A stretch of 40,944 nucleotides of DNA from an uncultured Oscillospiraceae bacterium (GCA_904397845.1 CAJFOX010000022.1:1-40944); one strand, 5' to 3'. Counted from the first letter of the stretch, positions 18,102 to 26,888 are shown. Numbers and translations: made by a program. The notes: generated by a model from the letters alone, not told the origin.

Positions 18102-19031
18102 ATGAAATTAGGGATTGATGTAGGGGGGACGAAAACAAAGGTTGCCGTATTGGATGACAAAAATCATCTGATGGAAACGAAGGCCTATTCCACTGTGATA
18201 GAAGAACAGCCTTTTTTAAAATTCCTAACAGATCTGATTCGGGAAAAAATCGCGCAGTGGCCGGAAATTTCCCAAATCGGCATTGGAATCCCCGGCACAG
18301 TGGATACAGATGCCGGCATGGTGGTTTGGTGCCCGGCGCTGCAGGTGGAAAACTTTGAGCTGTGCCGTGTTCTACAAAAAAGGATACCGCTGCCGGTTTA
18401 TGCGGACAACGATGTCAACGCCTGGGCCTTGGCGGAAGGGGTTGTTGGAAGCTGCCAGATGGAAACAGACTATGTGCTGGTCACCGTTGGAACCGGTATC
18501 GGCGCGGGGATTGTACTCAATGGGTCGCTTTACCGGGGCAGCCATTTCGGCGCTGGAGAAATTGGCTATATGGTCGAAGAAAGAGATCTGGCGTCTCCCT
18601 GCCCCAGCCGGCGGGAGTTCGGCGCATTTGAACGACGGGCATCTGCCATTGCTGTGAGCAACCGGTACCGGGAAAAAACGGGTCGGTCGATGGATACCCG
18701 GGAGATTTTCCGTTTAGCACAGCAAAGAGAGGATCCGATTGCCGCAGAAATCGTCGGCGGGCAGATCGACGCGCTGGCCGTTGGCCTTTCGAATATCATC
18801 TGTTTGCTGCAACCATCCAAAATTGTCATTGGCGGAGGTTTGGCAAATGAGGGAGAATACCTTCTCGATCAGCTACAAAAACGGATCCGGCGACTAATTC
18901 CGGGAGAGACTCCTGTCGTGCTGTCCGACGGAGGAAAATGGGGCGGCGCCATTGGGGCGGCTCTGTTGGCTTCTGCCCATACAGGTTCAGTTACTGCGGC
19001 ATACGCAGAGGAACATATTCATTATTTTTGA
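18102..19031 (+). CDS. ROK-family sugar kinase without the zinc motif
   Basis: The 309-residue protein has the ATP site IDVGGTKTKVAV (5-16), a second phosphate loop VTVGTGIGAGI (128-138) and the catalytic Asp 104 in ADNDVNAWALAE. These are the marks of ROK hexokinases acting on glucose, N-acetylmannosamine or similar sugars. The zinc site is missing: GEIGYM replaces GEIGHM at 153-158, and the expected CxCGxxGC is CPSRREFGAFE. It starts 5 bp after the lyase gene. It probably phosphorylates the imported amino sugar or its product. Confidence 0.88.
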   Translation: MKLGIDVGGTKTKVAVLDDKNHLMETKAYSTVIEEQPFLKFLTDLIREKIAQWPEISQIGIGIPGTVDTDAGMVVWCPALQVENFELCRVLQKRIPLPVYADNDVNAWALAEGVVGSCQMETDYVLVTVGTGIGAGIVLNGSLYRGSHFGAGEIGYMVEERDLASPCPSRREFGAFERRASAIAVSNRYREKTGRSMDTREIFRLAQQREDPIAAEIVGGQIDALAVGLSNIICLLQPSKIVIGGGLANEGEYLLDQLQKRIRRLIPGETPVVLSDGGKWGGAIGAALLASAHTGSVTAAYAEEHIHYF

Positions 19032-19050
19032 ACAGAAAAGAGGTAGTATC

Positions 19051-20364
19051 ATGAAAAGAATCATTGCATTGTTGCTGGCGGCAATTCTTAGCACAGCGCT
19101 GTTCGGTGGCTGTGGACAAACGCCGTCGATTTCTACGCCAACGGAGAATTCTGCCGGCGGCGGGGGCGACGGGGAAGAGGTCGTAATTGAGTACTGGCAG
19201 TACTATTATGAATCGAAGGTCAATCTGATTGATGAACTGATCAAGGAATTTGAGGCGGCCAACCCTGGCTTTAAAGTTGTCCATCAGAACTTCCCCTATG
19301 ATAATTATGAGCAGAAGCTGGCGGCTTCGATCGCTACCGGCAACGGCGGTCCCAATATCGTCAACATTTTCTACGGATGGGTTCCCAAGTATGTCAAATC
19401 CGGTGTGTTGCAGGAGCTGCCCACCGATGTGTTTGATCCTGCCGAGATAGAAGCGGAATTTTCTCCCATGATCCAAACGAACAAGATAGAGGGTAAATAT
19501 TATACGATCCCCACAGCGGTCCGCACTTCTGCCCTGTTTTATAACAAAGATCTGTTAGAAGAGGCAGGTATGACAGAAGCGGATATCCCTACTGAGCTGG
19601 ATCAGTTTGCAGAAGTAGCAGGAAGCCTGGCTCAATGGGATGGCGATGAAATTCTGGTAGAGGGATGTACCTGGCAACCGAATGGACAGTATCACTCTTG
19701 GCTTCGTCCGGTTTTGATGAATCAGTTTGGCGGCAAACCTTTGAGCGGCGACTATAAAACCGCTATGTGGGATACTCCCGAATGTCAAGCAGCGTTTGAC
19801 TATTTTATCGACCTGAATCAGAAATATAAGGTCGGCGAGCCCAACTTCATGAACTCCGACGCGGATGCGTTTGCAGCGGGCAAAGCTTATTTCCATATCG
19901 ACGGTTCTTACCGTGTCGGCACCTACAAAAACCAGATCGACAGCTTTGAATGGGGCGTTACCGATCTGCCGATGAAAGACGGCGTAAAAGGCTCCTGCGG
20001 TACTTTCTGGACCAACGGCATTACCGCCAATACCACCGGTGCACAACTGGATGCCAGCGTAAAATTCCTGCAGTTTTTGACTAGTGAAGAGGTTATGAAA
20101 CGCTGGACCGAAGAGGTTGGAGAGGTTGGCGCCCGCGTTTCGATTACCGAAGATGAGGAACTGGCAAAAGACCCGATCATGAAGCCGTTTATCGAGGCCC
20201 TGCCTTATGCGACTTCCTACTTTTACGTCAGTGAGAGTGACGACCGCCAGATTATGCTTGACGCAATCGACAGCGTTATCCTCCAGGGAGTGGATAGCAA
20301 AACGGCGCTGGCAGAAGCGAATCAGAAAGTGCAGGCCCTGCTGGACGATTATTGGAACAACTAA
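19051..20364 (+). CDS. ABC transporter sugar-binding lipoprotein (CUT1, MsmE/UgpB-like)
   Basis: The 437-residue protein starts with a lipoprotein signal peptide: basic MKR, a hydrophobic stretch and lipobox LFGGC with Cys 21 as the lipidated residue. A Ser/Gly-rich linker (SAGGGGDGEE) leads to a type I solute-binding fold. That fold contains VIEYWQYY, the hinge-region NGGPNIVNIFYGW, and GKAYFHIDGSYRVG. It is anchored outside the cell and should feed the two permeases encoded upstream. ATG at 19051 is set by AGAGG 8 nt upstream. An attenuator-like hairpin follows before nagB. Confidence 0.93.
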   Translation: MKRIIALLLAAILSTALFGGCGQTPSISTPTENSAGGGGDGEEVVIEYWQYYYESKVNLIDELIKEFEAANPGFKVVHQNFPYDNYEQKLAASIATGNGGPNIVNIFYGWVPKYVKSGVLQELPTDVFDPAEIEAEFSPMIQTNKIEGKYYTIPTAVRTSALFYNKDLLEEAGMTEADIPTELDQFAEVAGSLAQWDGDEILVEGCTWQPNGQYHSWLRPVLMNQFGGKPLSGDYKTAMWDTPECQAAFDYFIDLNQKYKVGEPNFMNSDADAFAAGKAYFHIDGSYRVGTYKNQIDSFEWGVTDLPMKDGVKGSCGTFWTNGITANTTGAQLDASVKFLQFLTSEEVMKRWTEEVGEVGARVSITEDEELAKDPIMKPFIEALPYATSYFYVSESDDRQIMLDAIDSVILQGVDSKTALAEANQKVQALLDDYWNN

Positions 20365-20394
20365 TTGCACGAAATGCCAGTTGATGTGTGTCCG

Positions 20395-20430
20395 AAAGGG
20401 TTCCTTCCAAATAGAAGGAACCCTTTTCTT
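20395..20430 (+). terminator. Intercistronic terminator/attenuator before the NagB-type gene
   Basis: AAAGGGTTCCTTC pairs with GAAGGAACCCTTT around a 6-nt loop, followed by TCTTT. It lies between the binding-protein gene and the deaminase gene. It probably ends or lowers transcription after the binding-protein gene, a common way to set expression ratios. Confidence 0.8.
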
Positions 20431-20451
20431 TGGGAAAGGAGGGAAAATGTT

Positions 20452-21159
20452 ATGAAAATCATCCATGTGCCGGATTATGAAACGCTGAGCCGCAAAACGG
20501 CACAGTTGATCGCCGCACAGGTTTTATGTAAGCCGGACAGCCTTTTGGGGCTGGCCACCGGATCATCTCCGGTCGGCGCTTACCGGTATTTGGCTCAATG
20601 GCATATTTCTGGTGATCTGGATTTTTCCCGGGCATGCTCCGTTAATCTGGACGAGTATTGCGGGTTGGGAGCCGACCATGTACAAAGCTACCATTTTTTT
20701 ATGCGGCAAAATCTGTTTGACGCTGTGAACTTCCGTGCTTCCTGGCTTCCAGACGGCTGCGCCGAAAGCCTGCCGGACGAATGCCGGCGATATGAAGCCA
20801 TTATCGCCGAACGGGGCCCGATTGACCTGCAATTGCTGGGGATTGGGCATAACGGGCACATCGGCTTTAATGAGCCGGCAGAACAGTTTGTCCCGCAGAC
20901 CCACTTGGCGCAGCTTTCACAGGGGACCATTCAGGCAAACGCCCGCTTTTTTGACAGTGTGGATCAGGTGCCTAAGCAGGCGATCACCATGGGCATCGCC
21001 TCGATTTTACAGGCAAAAAAAATTCTCTTGCTGGCCGGGGTGGGAAAAGGGGAAATTCTCCGGCAAGCGTTGACTGGACCGGTCACGCCATGGATTCCGG
21101 CGTCGGTGCTGCAACTGCACCCGGACGTGACGGTCATTACCACTTCTTCTGTATGCTAA
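20452..21159 (+). CDS. nagB: Glucosamine-6-phosphate deaminase (NagB-type)
   Basis: The 235-residue protein matches NagB, which converts glucosamine 6-phosphate to fructose 6-phosphate and ammonia. The phosphate loop is LATGSSPVGAY (34-44), the catalytic Asp is D67 in NLDEYCGL, and the second active-site segment is GIGHNGHIGFNEP (N134, H136, E141). The C-terminus stops at TTSSVC, so it lacks the usual DEPA-type end and is slightly short. ATG at 20452 follows AAAGGAGGG; upstream in-frame codons run through the hairpin. The specificity could be for another amino sugar phosphate. Confidence 0.88.
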   Translation: MKIIHVPDYETLSRKTAQLIAAQVLCKPDSLLGLATGSSPVGAYRYLAQWHISGDLDFSRACSVNLDEYCGLGADHVQSYHFFMRQNLFDAVNFRASWLPDGCAESLPDECRRYEAIIAERGPIDLQLLGIGHNGHIGFNEPAEQFVPQTHLAQLSQGTIQANARFFDSVDQVPKQAITMGIASILQAKKILLLAGVGKGEILRQALTGPVTPWIPASVLQLHPDVTVITTSSVC

Positions 21160-21190
21160 AAAAGGCTCCCGCTTTTATGGGAGCCTTTTT
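21158..21190. terminator. Bidirectional terminator between nagB and the PfkB kinase gene
   Basis: AAAAAAGGCTCCC pairs with GGGAGCCTTTTT around an 8-nt loop, with A/T runs suited to both strands. Confidence 0.9.
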
Positions 21191-21219
21191 CGCCGCGTAT
21201 CGCAATTGGAAAAACGGGC

Positions 21220-22173
21220 TTATGCTTCTTTTTTTGTCAAAACCGCCTGGATTTCCTCCAATACGGGCAAAGCAGGAATCGATCCGCGGCGGGAGACGGT
21301 AATCGACGCGGCGGCAGTGGCAAATTGAGCGGCTTCGACGATCTGTCCGGGAGAAAGCTCGTCCAGAGAGGTAAACGAATGCTGCAATAACCGGTGCAGG
21401 AATGCGCCGAAGAAGGAGTCTCCTGCGGCAGTGGTGTCCACCGACTGGGTTGGTATTGCATCGAGGTGGCAGCAGTCGCCGCGCAGCAAAACAGAACATC
21501 CTTTGGAACCCATGCTCATTAAAACCAGCGGAATCCGGAATTCCTCCTGCAGCGCCCGGGCACCGTCCAGCGGGTTTTGACGACCGGAGAAAAAGACCGC
21601 TTCCTCGCTTGACAGTTTGAGAATATCACAAAGCCCCATGGCCTTTCTGCCAAGCGCTTTCGCCTCGTCCAGATCTTCCCATAAAACGGGGCGGAGATTG
21701 GGGTCAAAAGCCCGGAGCACCGAGGTGCCCGACAGTTTAAACAGGGAATAAAAAACTGCGGCGCGAGTTGGATCTTGGGAGAGGGAAACGCCGCCGAACA
21801 GGTAGACGCGGCTTTGGGCAATCCGGCCAAAGGGGATGTTTTTTACAGTAAGCAGCGTATCCGCCCCCGGCCGGCGGTAAAAGGTAAAATCCCGGTCGCC
21901 GTTTTTGTCCAGCGTCACAAAGGCCAGCGTGGTATCTGCCTGTTGGGTAACGGCCAGATAGGTGCGGTCAATTTTCAGTTCGTCCAGCTGATGGGCGCAG
22001 GCACGGCCGAACGCGTCATCTCCGACCATGCCGATGAAAGCGGTCCGGCTCCCGAGCTTGGCGGCCTGCGCCAGAGCGTTGCAGGGCGCTCCACCCACGG
22101 TCCCGGAAAACTGCAGGTCCCCGGTACCGACTAGATCAATCAAAATTTCGCCGACAGCAATTATATCAAACAT
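21220..22173 (-). CDS. PfkB-family carbohydrate kinase (fructokinase-like)
   Basis: The 317-residue ribokinase-fold protein phosphorylates a sugar at a terminal hydroxyl. The N-terminal substrate signature is FSGTVGGAPCNALAQAAKLG-like (GGAPCNALAQAAKLG), and the C-terminal catalytic loop is DTTAAGDSFFGAF with the general base Asp. The closest pattern is fructokinase or 2-keto-3-deoxygluconate kinase. The start ATG at 22173 overlaps the stop of the lacI-type gene by 8 bp (ATGTTTGA), a sign of translational coupling. The frame is open further upstream only as a shadow of the regulator gene. Confidence 0.92.
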   Translation of the reverse strand: MFDIIAVGEILIDLVGTGDLQFSGTVGGAPCNALAQAAKLGSRTAFIGMVGDDAFGRACAHQLDELKIDRTYLAVTQQADTTLAFVTLDKNGDRDFTFYRRPGADTLLTVKNIPFGRIAQSRVYLFGGVSLSQDPTRAAVFYSLFKLSGTSVLRAFDPNLRPVLWEDLDEAKALGRKAMGLCDILKLSSEEAVFFSGRQNPLDGARALQEEFRIPLVLMSMGSKGCSVLLRGDCCHLDAIPTQSVDTTAAGDSFFGAFLHRLLQHSFTSLDELSPGQIVEAAQFATAAASITVSRRGSIPALPVLEEIQAVLTKKEA

Positions 22174-23170
22174 ATGAAAACTCCTTTGCCTGTTTTTTCG
22201 GGATATAGGTGCTGTGTAAAACTGTGGTGCGGGCGCAGGTCTTTGGCTGCTGAATCTGTTCCAGCAGTTGCTGGCCGGCCATCCGTGCCATTTCCTCGGT
22301 GGGCTGGGATACCTGCGCGATTTTTTCCGTGCGGTATCCATACCAATCGCTGCCGGAAAAGCCCAACAGCTCCACATCGGTTCCCACCTGCAGATGATGG
22401 ATATTCAAATATTTTAAGGTTTCCAGCGCAATGCCATTGTTGGAGACCACAATTGCTGTGCATTTCTTCTCGATTAAGCCCTGGGCACAGAAATAAGCGG
22501 TTTTGGTTTGAGGGTGCGCATAAGCGATCAGCGAATCCCCGATGGGCAGATCGTAATCCCGCACGGCGGCGCGGTAGGCATCCAGCCGTTCAATGGAGTA
22601 AGCGATGTGGGCCTGATCTGCAATGTATCCGATTTGGGAGTGCCCTTGCCGGATCAGATCCTCTACGCCCTGATACAGCGCTGTATAGCTGGAAACCACC
22701 AGCGTAGGATATGGGCAGTTTTTTAGCGGGTGGTCGATGAAAACCATGGGAAAATCCCGGGGAATGCAAGGAGCGATCTGCTGGTAGTCGGCACAGGAGG
22801 ATTGAATGATCAGCCCGTCTACCAGACCGGAAGTCAAAAGCTTCAGCTGTTCGGCCTCCTGTTGGGGAGAGGCTTTGGTGTTAGATACAATCAGGTGCAT
22901 TTTGGCAGGGGCCATCACCTCCTCCAGCTGCTTTAAAATCAGCGAGGAACGGCCGTAGGACAGATCCGGTACCAACATGCCGACAAGGCCCTTGCGCCCT
23001 TTTTTAAAATTGCGGGCGGTGATGTCCGGAGAATAGCCCAGGGCTTGAATAGCTTTCTCCACCTTGCGGGTGGTTTCGGGAGATACATAGCGAGTATGGT
23101 TGATGACATGGGAAACAGTAGCGATGGAAACGCCGCTGGCTTTTGCCACGTCGGTAATTTTGACTTTCAT
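22166..23170 (-). CDS. LacI/GalR-family transcriptional regulator
   Basis: The 334-residue protein begins with the LacI helix-turn-helix (ITDVAKASGVSIATVSHVIN) and hinge helix (SPDITARNFKKGR), followed by a periplasmic-binding-protein-like effector domain starting GLVGMLVPDLSYG. Members bind palindromic operators with a central CG and respond to sugars. It forms a two-gene unit with the PfkB kinase. Two TTTT[A/G]CGTAAA-type sites lie at its own promoter, so autoregulation is likely. The start follows AAAAGGAGC. Confidence 0.95.
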   Translation of the reverse strand: MKVKITDVAKASGVSIATVSHVINHTRYVSPETTRKVEKAIQALGYSPDITARNFKKGRKGLVGMLVPDLSYGRSSLILKQLEEVMAPAKMHLIVSNTKASPQQEAEQLKLLTSGLVDGLIIQSSCADYQQIAPCIPRDFPMVFIDHPLKNCPYPTLVVSSYTALYQGVEDLIRQGHSQIGYIADQAHIAYSIERLDAYRAAVRDYDLPIGDSLIAYAHPQTKTAYFCAQGLIEKKCTAIVVSNNGIALETLKYLNIHHLQVGTDVELLGFSGSDWYGYRTEKIAQVSQPTEEMARMAGQQLLEQIQQPKTCARTTVLHSTYIPKKQAKEFSYV

Positions 23171-23180
23171 AATTTGCTCC

Positions 23181-23211
23181 TTTTACGTAAAAAACATTTT
23201 TTTGCGTAAAT
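23181..23211 (-). promoter_or_regulatory. Paired LacI-type operator sites in front of the lacI-type gene
   Basis: The perfect palindrome TTTTACGTAAAA (23181-23192) and a near-copy TTTTGCGTAAAT (23200-23211) are spaced 19 bp centre to centre, just downstream of the -10 box. The central CG and symmetry are typical of LacI-family operators. Binding there would block the start of transcription. Confidence 0.7.
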
Positions 23212-23213
23212 TC

Positions 23214-23243
23214 ATTATAAAACATTCGCATATAAAAAGTCAA
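23214..23243 (-). promoter_or_regulatory. Promoter of the lacI-type/pfkB unit
   Basis: TTGACT (23243-23238), an 18-bp spacer and TATAAT (23219-23214) on the minus strand. Confidence 0.8.
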
Positions 23244-23298
23244 AAACAGGACTGACCGGCGTAAACCCAGAGGAAGTCTTGGCTTTTGCCCGGGAAAT

Positions 23299-24681
23299 TT
23301 ATTTGGACTGCATTAAAACCCGAAGCGTTTGCACAAGGCTTTCGTAGTCCCCGTTGCGTAAGGGCATCTCTCCGTAATAAACCATGTTGTAACTTTCCGT
23401 TACCTGGATGAAAGGACTTTCGGGCATACGAGTGAGCGACTTATTGAGAATTTCCAGCGTCGTGTCTGCTGGTGAGAGAGGTGCGCCACGGAGGCGAAGC
23501 CAAGAAAGGATTAGCAGGTATCCCTCCTGCAGGGACCCTGCTTCCTGGGGCTTTTCTAAAAAATCCCGGCATTGCCGCCGCCAGGCGCGGAAAGAGGAAA
23601 GGGCTTCCTGCGCCGTCAGATTTTCTTCTGTCCCGCGCTCCAGATCTTCAATCGTATCAACGTAATATTGAGAAGAAGTGGACATGGGCTTCTTTTTGCC
23701 AGGCCGGGAGAACAGGGATTTCAGCAGCCTCCAGACGGCTGAAGCTGTTTTTTGAACGGCTGCCCAAATCTGCCGCCGCATACAGAATAAAAGCAAAAGA
23801 ATGAGCAATAATGCCAACCATTGGAAAAGCACATTGATAAAAGGAGTGGCGGCCGCCTCCTGTGCCTGGCCGAAAACAGGCAGATCGGACACCTGAGGCA
23901 GCGGTTTATCCGGCTGTGCAGGACGGGCCAAAAGCCAGATGATAAAACGAAAGAAAAGCACGAAAATATACAAAAAGGAGGCCAGTACCTGAAAGCCGAA
24001 TTTCACAATGTGCCAGATTGGCTTTTGAAACAAAAGGCCCAGCACGACCAGCACAAATCCGGCACAGATCAAAAGCAGATTATAGCGGCGCATGCCGACA
24101 GGGAGCATGGCGAGGCTGTAATGGCGCCGGCCCATTAACCGTTCGATATTGGCCTGGTTGTTGATAATCGCATATAACAGGGTAAAAGTCAAAAAACAGA
24201 TAATCAGCAAAACCAGATCGCATGCCATACCAAAGTAGGAGCCGCAAAACCATACGATGATTGCTGCCAGAGAGTAAGCAATCATTGTAAAGGACAAAAA
24301 ACTGGTTCCGATCAGTTCATCAAAAGGATGGGTGGCAAAAAACATGCCGACGGCGTAAAATACCAGACAGAGAACGATCAATGCGCCGTTGAAAATGGTT
24401 TTTTCCAGCAAGAACCAACAGGCGCCGGAAAACACAACGGCGGGCAGGGCGGCCAGCAAAAATGTGACGGCCCGTATCGGCGGATGCTTTATCCGATCCA
24501 GGAGCCAGCCGGCGAAAGCACCCAGTGCACCAGCCAACAGGAGGATCCCCAGGCGAGCCAGAGAGGATGCCGTGACCAGCTGCCCAGTAAGGGATACCTC
24601 CAGAATAGCAAGGATCGGATAGGACAAAAGCAGGCTGTCCAGCAATGCGGAGAGACGTAAAAAGAAGAGAAAAGGCTTCAC
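23299..24681 (-). CDS. Multi-pass membrane protein with DUF4129-like C-terminal region
   Basis: The 460-residue protein has about nine hydrophobic helices in residues 1-230, one more near residue 285-305, and a soluble C-terminal region. The latter contains AQEALSSFRAWRRQ and SWLRLRGAPLSPADTTLEIL, which resembles the DUF4129 region at the end of transglutaminase-like membrane proteins. No transglutaminase Cys-His-Asp core is evident. The start overlaps the end of the DUF58 gene by 4 bp. MoxR, DUF58 and a DUF4129-type membrane protein are a common trio of unknown assembly or peptidoglycan-related function. Confidence 0.8.
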   Translation of the reverse strand: MKPFLFFLRLSALLDSLLLSYPILAILEVSLTGQLVTASSLARLGILLLAGALGAFAGWLLDRIKHPPIRAVTFLLAALPAVVFSGACWFLLEKTIFNGALIVLCLVFYAVGMFFATHPFDELIGTSFLSFTMIAYSLAAIIVWFCGSYFGMACDLVLLIICFLTFTLLYAIINNQANIERLMGRRHYSLAMLPVGMRRYNLLLICAGFVLVVLGLLFQKPIWHIVKFGFQVLASFLYIFVLFFRFIIWLLARPAQPDKPLPQVSDLPVFGQAQEAAATPFINVLFQWLALLLILLLLFCMRRQIWAAVQKTASAVWRLLKSLFSRPGKKKPMSTSSQYYVDTIEDLERGTEENLTAQEALSSFRAWRRQCRDFLEKPQEAGSLQEGYLLILSWLRLRGAPLSPADTTLEILNKSLTRMPESPFIQVTESYNMVYYGEMPLRNGDYESLVQTLRVLMQSK

Positions 24682-25820
24682 AGCAGCGTCGCCTCCTTAT
24701 TTTCACGGCCCTGCAAAAGAAAAAGGGAATAGGTGCCATCCTCAAAATCACTGGGAAGAATCCGTCCGCGGACAAAAACAGCGACAGGTATGCCGCGCCG
24801 TGCCTTTTCCCGTACGAAGGCTTTGAGATTTTCATCCAGATAGGTGCTGACCAGAATCAGCTGGGAAGAGGAGAGAGAAGCGGCGTCCTCCTGCAGGAAC
24901 CGATCTATTTTTTTGGGATTATCCACCAACAGCCGGGCCAGCGTCCGGGATTGTTCCAGCGCAAAAGCCGCTCCCAAAGATTCGGCAGTACAGACCGGTT
25001 TGTCGGTGCTGGAATCAAGCCCGTTGCACAGAAAACGAAAGGGAGTATCCTCCGTTACGGCTGCGCTGAATAAATAGGCGCAGAAACGGATACAGTCTTC
25101 CAGATCGTCGTTTGCGGCTATTGACCCGGCTTTTCCGGGATGCTGCTGTACATTGAGCAGGATGGACAGATTTTTACGGGATGTATACTGATTTTCAAAA
25201 ACCATCAGCTTTCCTTCCCGGGCAGTGGCGTTCCAGTGAATGCGGTTCATCGGCTCCAAGCCGGTATATTCCCGCACGCCTGCGATAAAAAAAGGGTCGC
25301 TCAGAAGCTGACGGCGTACCAATGCGTCACCGTTCAGATACTGGGGCGGGCAGGCCAGTTCATTGTTTTCCAACGGGCGGGGAAGAACGGTTAACCGGGT
25401 GTGAACCTTGGCAGAATAGGAAAAGCTGGAAAAACCCAGCAAATCGGAACCGACCAGATCTACCCGGCGGATTTCGAAAACGCCACGCTTGAGGCACTTG
25501 ACTTTCCAAGTGCGGGAAACCTTCTGGTAGCTTTTCAGTGCGAAAAAGCTGGGGACGTACCGGCGGTCCCCCACCACTTCCGATTGGGAACCGGCGTATT
25601 CCAGCCAGCGAGAGGTGGAAAGCTCTGACTTCAGCCAGGGAAGGGGAAGCCATTTGCGATTGGAAACGATTTCTACCAGGCCAACCTCATCCCCTTCCAT
25701 CACCTCATCTTTGGTGAAAAAGCAGGTATATTCAAAATGACGGAAGCTGTTTCTGGCAAACAAAGCCAGCTGGGCCGCCGAAAGGACAACCACCATAAAA
25801 ATAATTGCGACAAATTCCAT
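24678..25820 (-). CDS. DUF58 domain protein
   Basis: The 380-residue protein has an N-terminal hydrophobic anchor and the DUF58 core signature in GVREYTGLEPMNRIHWNATA (about residues 187-206), followed by ENQYTSRKN and a von Willebrand-A-like segment (LSILLNVQQ). DUF58 proteins pair with MoxR ATPases, which are thought to act as chaperones loading metal or remodelling partners. The gene lies 31 bp after the MoxR gene and overlaps the following membrane gene by 4 bp, so the three are co-transcribed. Confidence 0.92.
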   Translation of the reverse strand: MEFVAIIFMVVVLSAAQLALFARNSFRHFEYTCFFTKDEVMEGDEVGLVEIVSNRKWLPLPWLKSELSTSRWLEYAGSQSEVVGDRRYVPSFFALKSYQKVSRTWKVKCLKRGVFEIRRVDLVGSDLLGFSSFSYSAKVHTRLTVLPRPLENNELACPPQYLNGDALVRRQLLSDPFFIAGVREYTGLEPMNRIHWNATAREGKLMVFENQYTSRKNLSILLNVQQHPGKAGSIAANDDLEDCIRFCAYLFSAAVTEDTPFRFLCNGLDSSTDKPVCTAESLGAAFALEQSRTLARLLVDNPKKIDRFLQEDAASLSSSQLILVSTYLDENLKAFVREKARRGIPVAVFVRGRILPSDFEDGTYSLFLLQGRENKEATLL

Positions 25821-25851
25821 AAGTCCTCCTTACCAAGAGGGATCAGCCTCA

Positions 25852-26805
25852 TTATTGCTGCTCTACCGGCGAGGGGGTTCGGGCGAGGATTCCGCCAAGG
25901 CTTTCCTTTGCGGCAGCATCGGCCTGGCCCATTTGGTATCCGCGGCAAATAACCCGGTGAGCAGAGACATCCACAAAGACCGCTTTTACATCGTCCGGCA
26001 GGACGTATTCCCGGCCCTGGACAGCGGCTTTTGCCTGGGAAGCGCGCATCAACGCGATGACACCCCGGGGGCTTAGCCCCAGACGGATTTCGTCCTGCTG
26101 GCGGGTAGCGTTTGCCAAAGATACAATGTAAGCTGCCACCGGCTGGCTCACTCGAATCTTTGCCACTTGGGCTTGGGCTTTAAGGATATCCCGGCCGGAG
26201 CAGACGGGAGAAAGGTCGTCCAGCGGAGATTTTTCACGGTAGGCGGTGAGCATGGCCCGCTCCTGCTCCGCATTCGGATACCCCAGGGAAAGCTTCATGA
26301 AAAAACGGTCCAGCTGTGCCTCCGGTAAAGGGAAGGTGCCCTGGATTTCCACCGGGTTCTGAGTGGCAATGACCAAAAACGGCTGCGCCATGGGATAGGT
26401 TACGCCGTCTACCGAGCATTGGCGCTCCTCCATACATTCCAGCAGGCTGGACTGAGTACGAGGTGTGGCGCGGTTAATCTCATCCGCCAGCAGGATATTG
26501 GTAAAAATCGCACCGGGGCGGAACTGGAAGGCCTGCTCCTTCTGATTGTAGTAGTTGATACCGCTGAGCTCCGACGGCAATAAATCCGGGGTAAACTGGA
26601 TCCGCTTAAATCCGCAATCCAGCGAGCGGGCAAGCGCTTTGGCCAACGTGGTCTTTCCAGTGCCGGGGATATCCTCCAACAGGATATGGCCGCCGCTATA
26701 TAAGCACAGAAGGATTTTTTCGATCTGCTCTTCTTTGCCCATGATAACTTTGCTGATATTTTCCTTTAAAGCAGCGGTAAGGCTGCACAGAGCCGAAATG
26801 TCCAT
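25852..26805 (-). CDS. MoxR-family AAA+ ATPase
   Basis: The 317-residue protein has Walker A LLEDIPGTGKTTLAKAL (about residues 41-57), Walker B ILLADEINRATP, sensor 1 FLVIATQNPVEIQGT and the arginine region PEAQLDRFF. The C-terminal lid contains LGLSPRGVIALMRASQA. This matches the MoxR proper/RavA-related group. ATG at 26805 is chosen because GAAGGAGG lies 5-6 nt upstream; an upstream start would add 19 hydrophobic residues without a binding site. It heads the trio with DUF58 and the membrane protein. Confidence 0.94.
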   Translation of the reverse strand: MDISALCSLTAALKENISKVIMGKEEQIEKILLCLYSGGHILLEDIPGTGKTTLAKALARSLDCGFKRIQFTPDLLPSELSGINYYNQKEQAFQFRPGAIFTNILLADEINRATPRTQSSLLECMEERQCSVDGVTYPMAQPFLVIATQNPVEIQGTFPLPEAQLDRFFMKLSLGYPNAEQERAMLTAYREKSPLDDLSPVCSGRDILKAQAQVAKIRVSQPVAAYIVSLANATRQQDEIRLGLSPRGVIALMRASQAKAAVQGREYVLPDDVKAVFVDVSAHRVICRGYQMGQADAAAKESLGGILARTPSPVEQQ

Positions 26806-26860
26806 AAAAACCTCCTTCATCGTGTCAAACAGGAAAAGTACGATAAAAAAAGGATAGCAC

Positions 26861-26888
26861 ATAATAGAAGAAAATGCCAGTTTTTCAA
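26861..26888 (-). promoter_or_regulatory. Promoter of the MoxR/DUF58 operon
   Basis: TTGAAA (26888-26883), a 16-bp spacer and TATTAT (26866-26861) on the minus strand, about 50 bp before the start of the MoxR gene. Confidence 0.55.
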
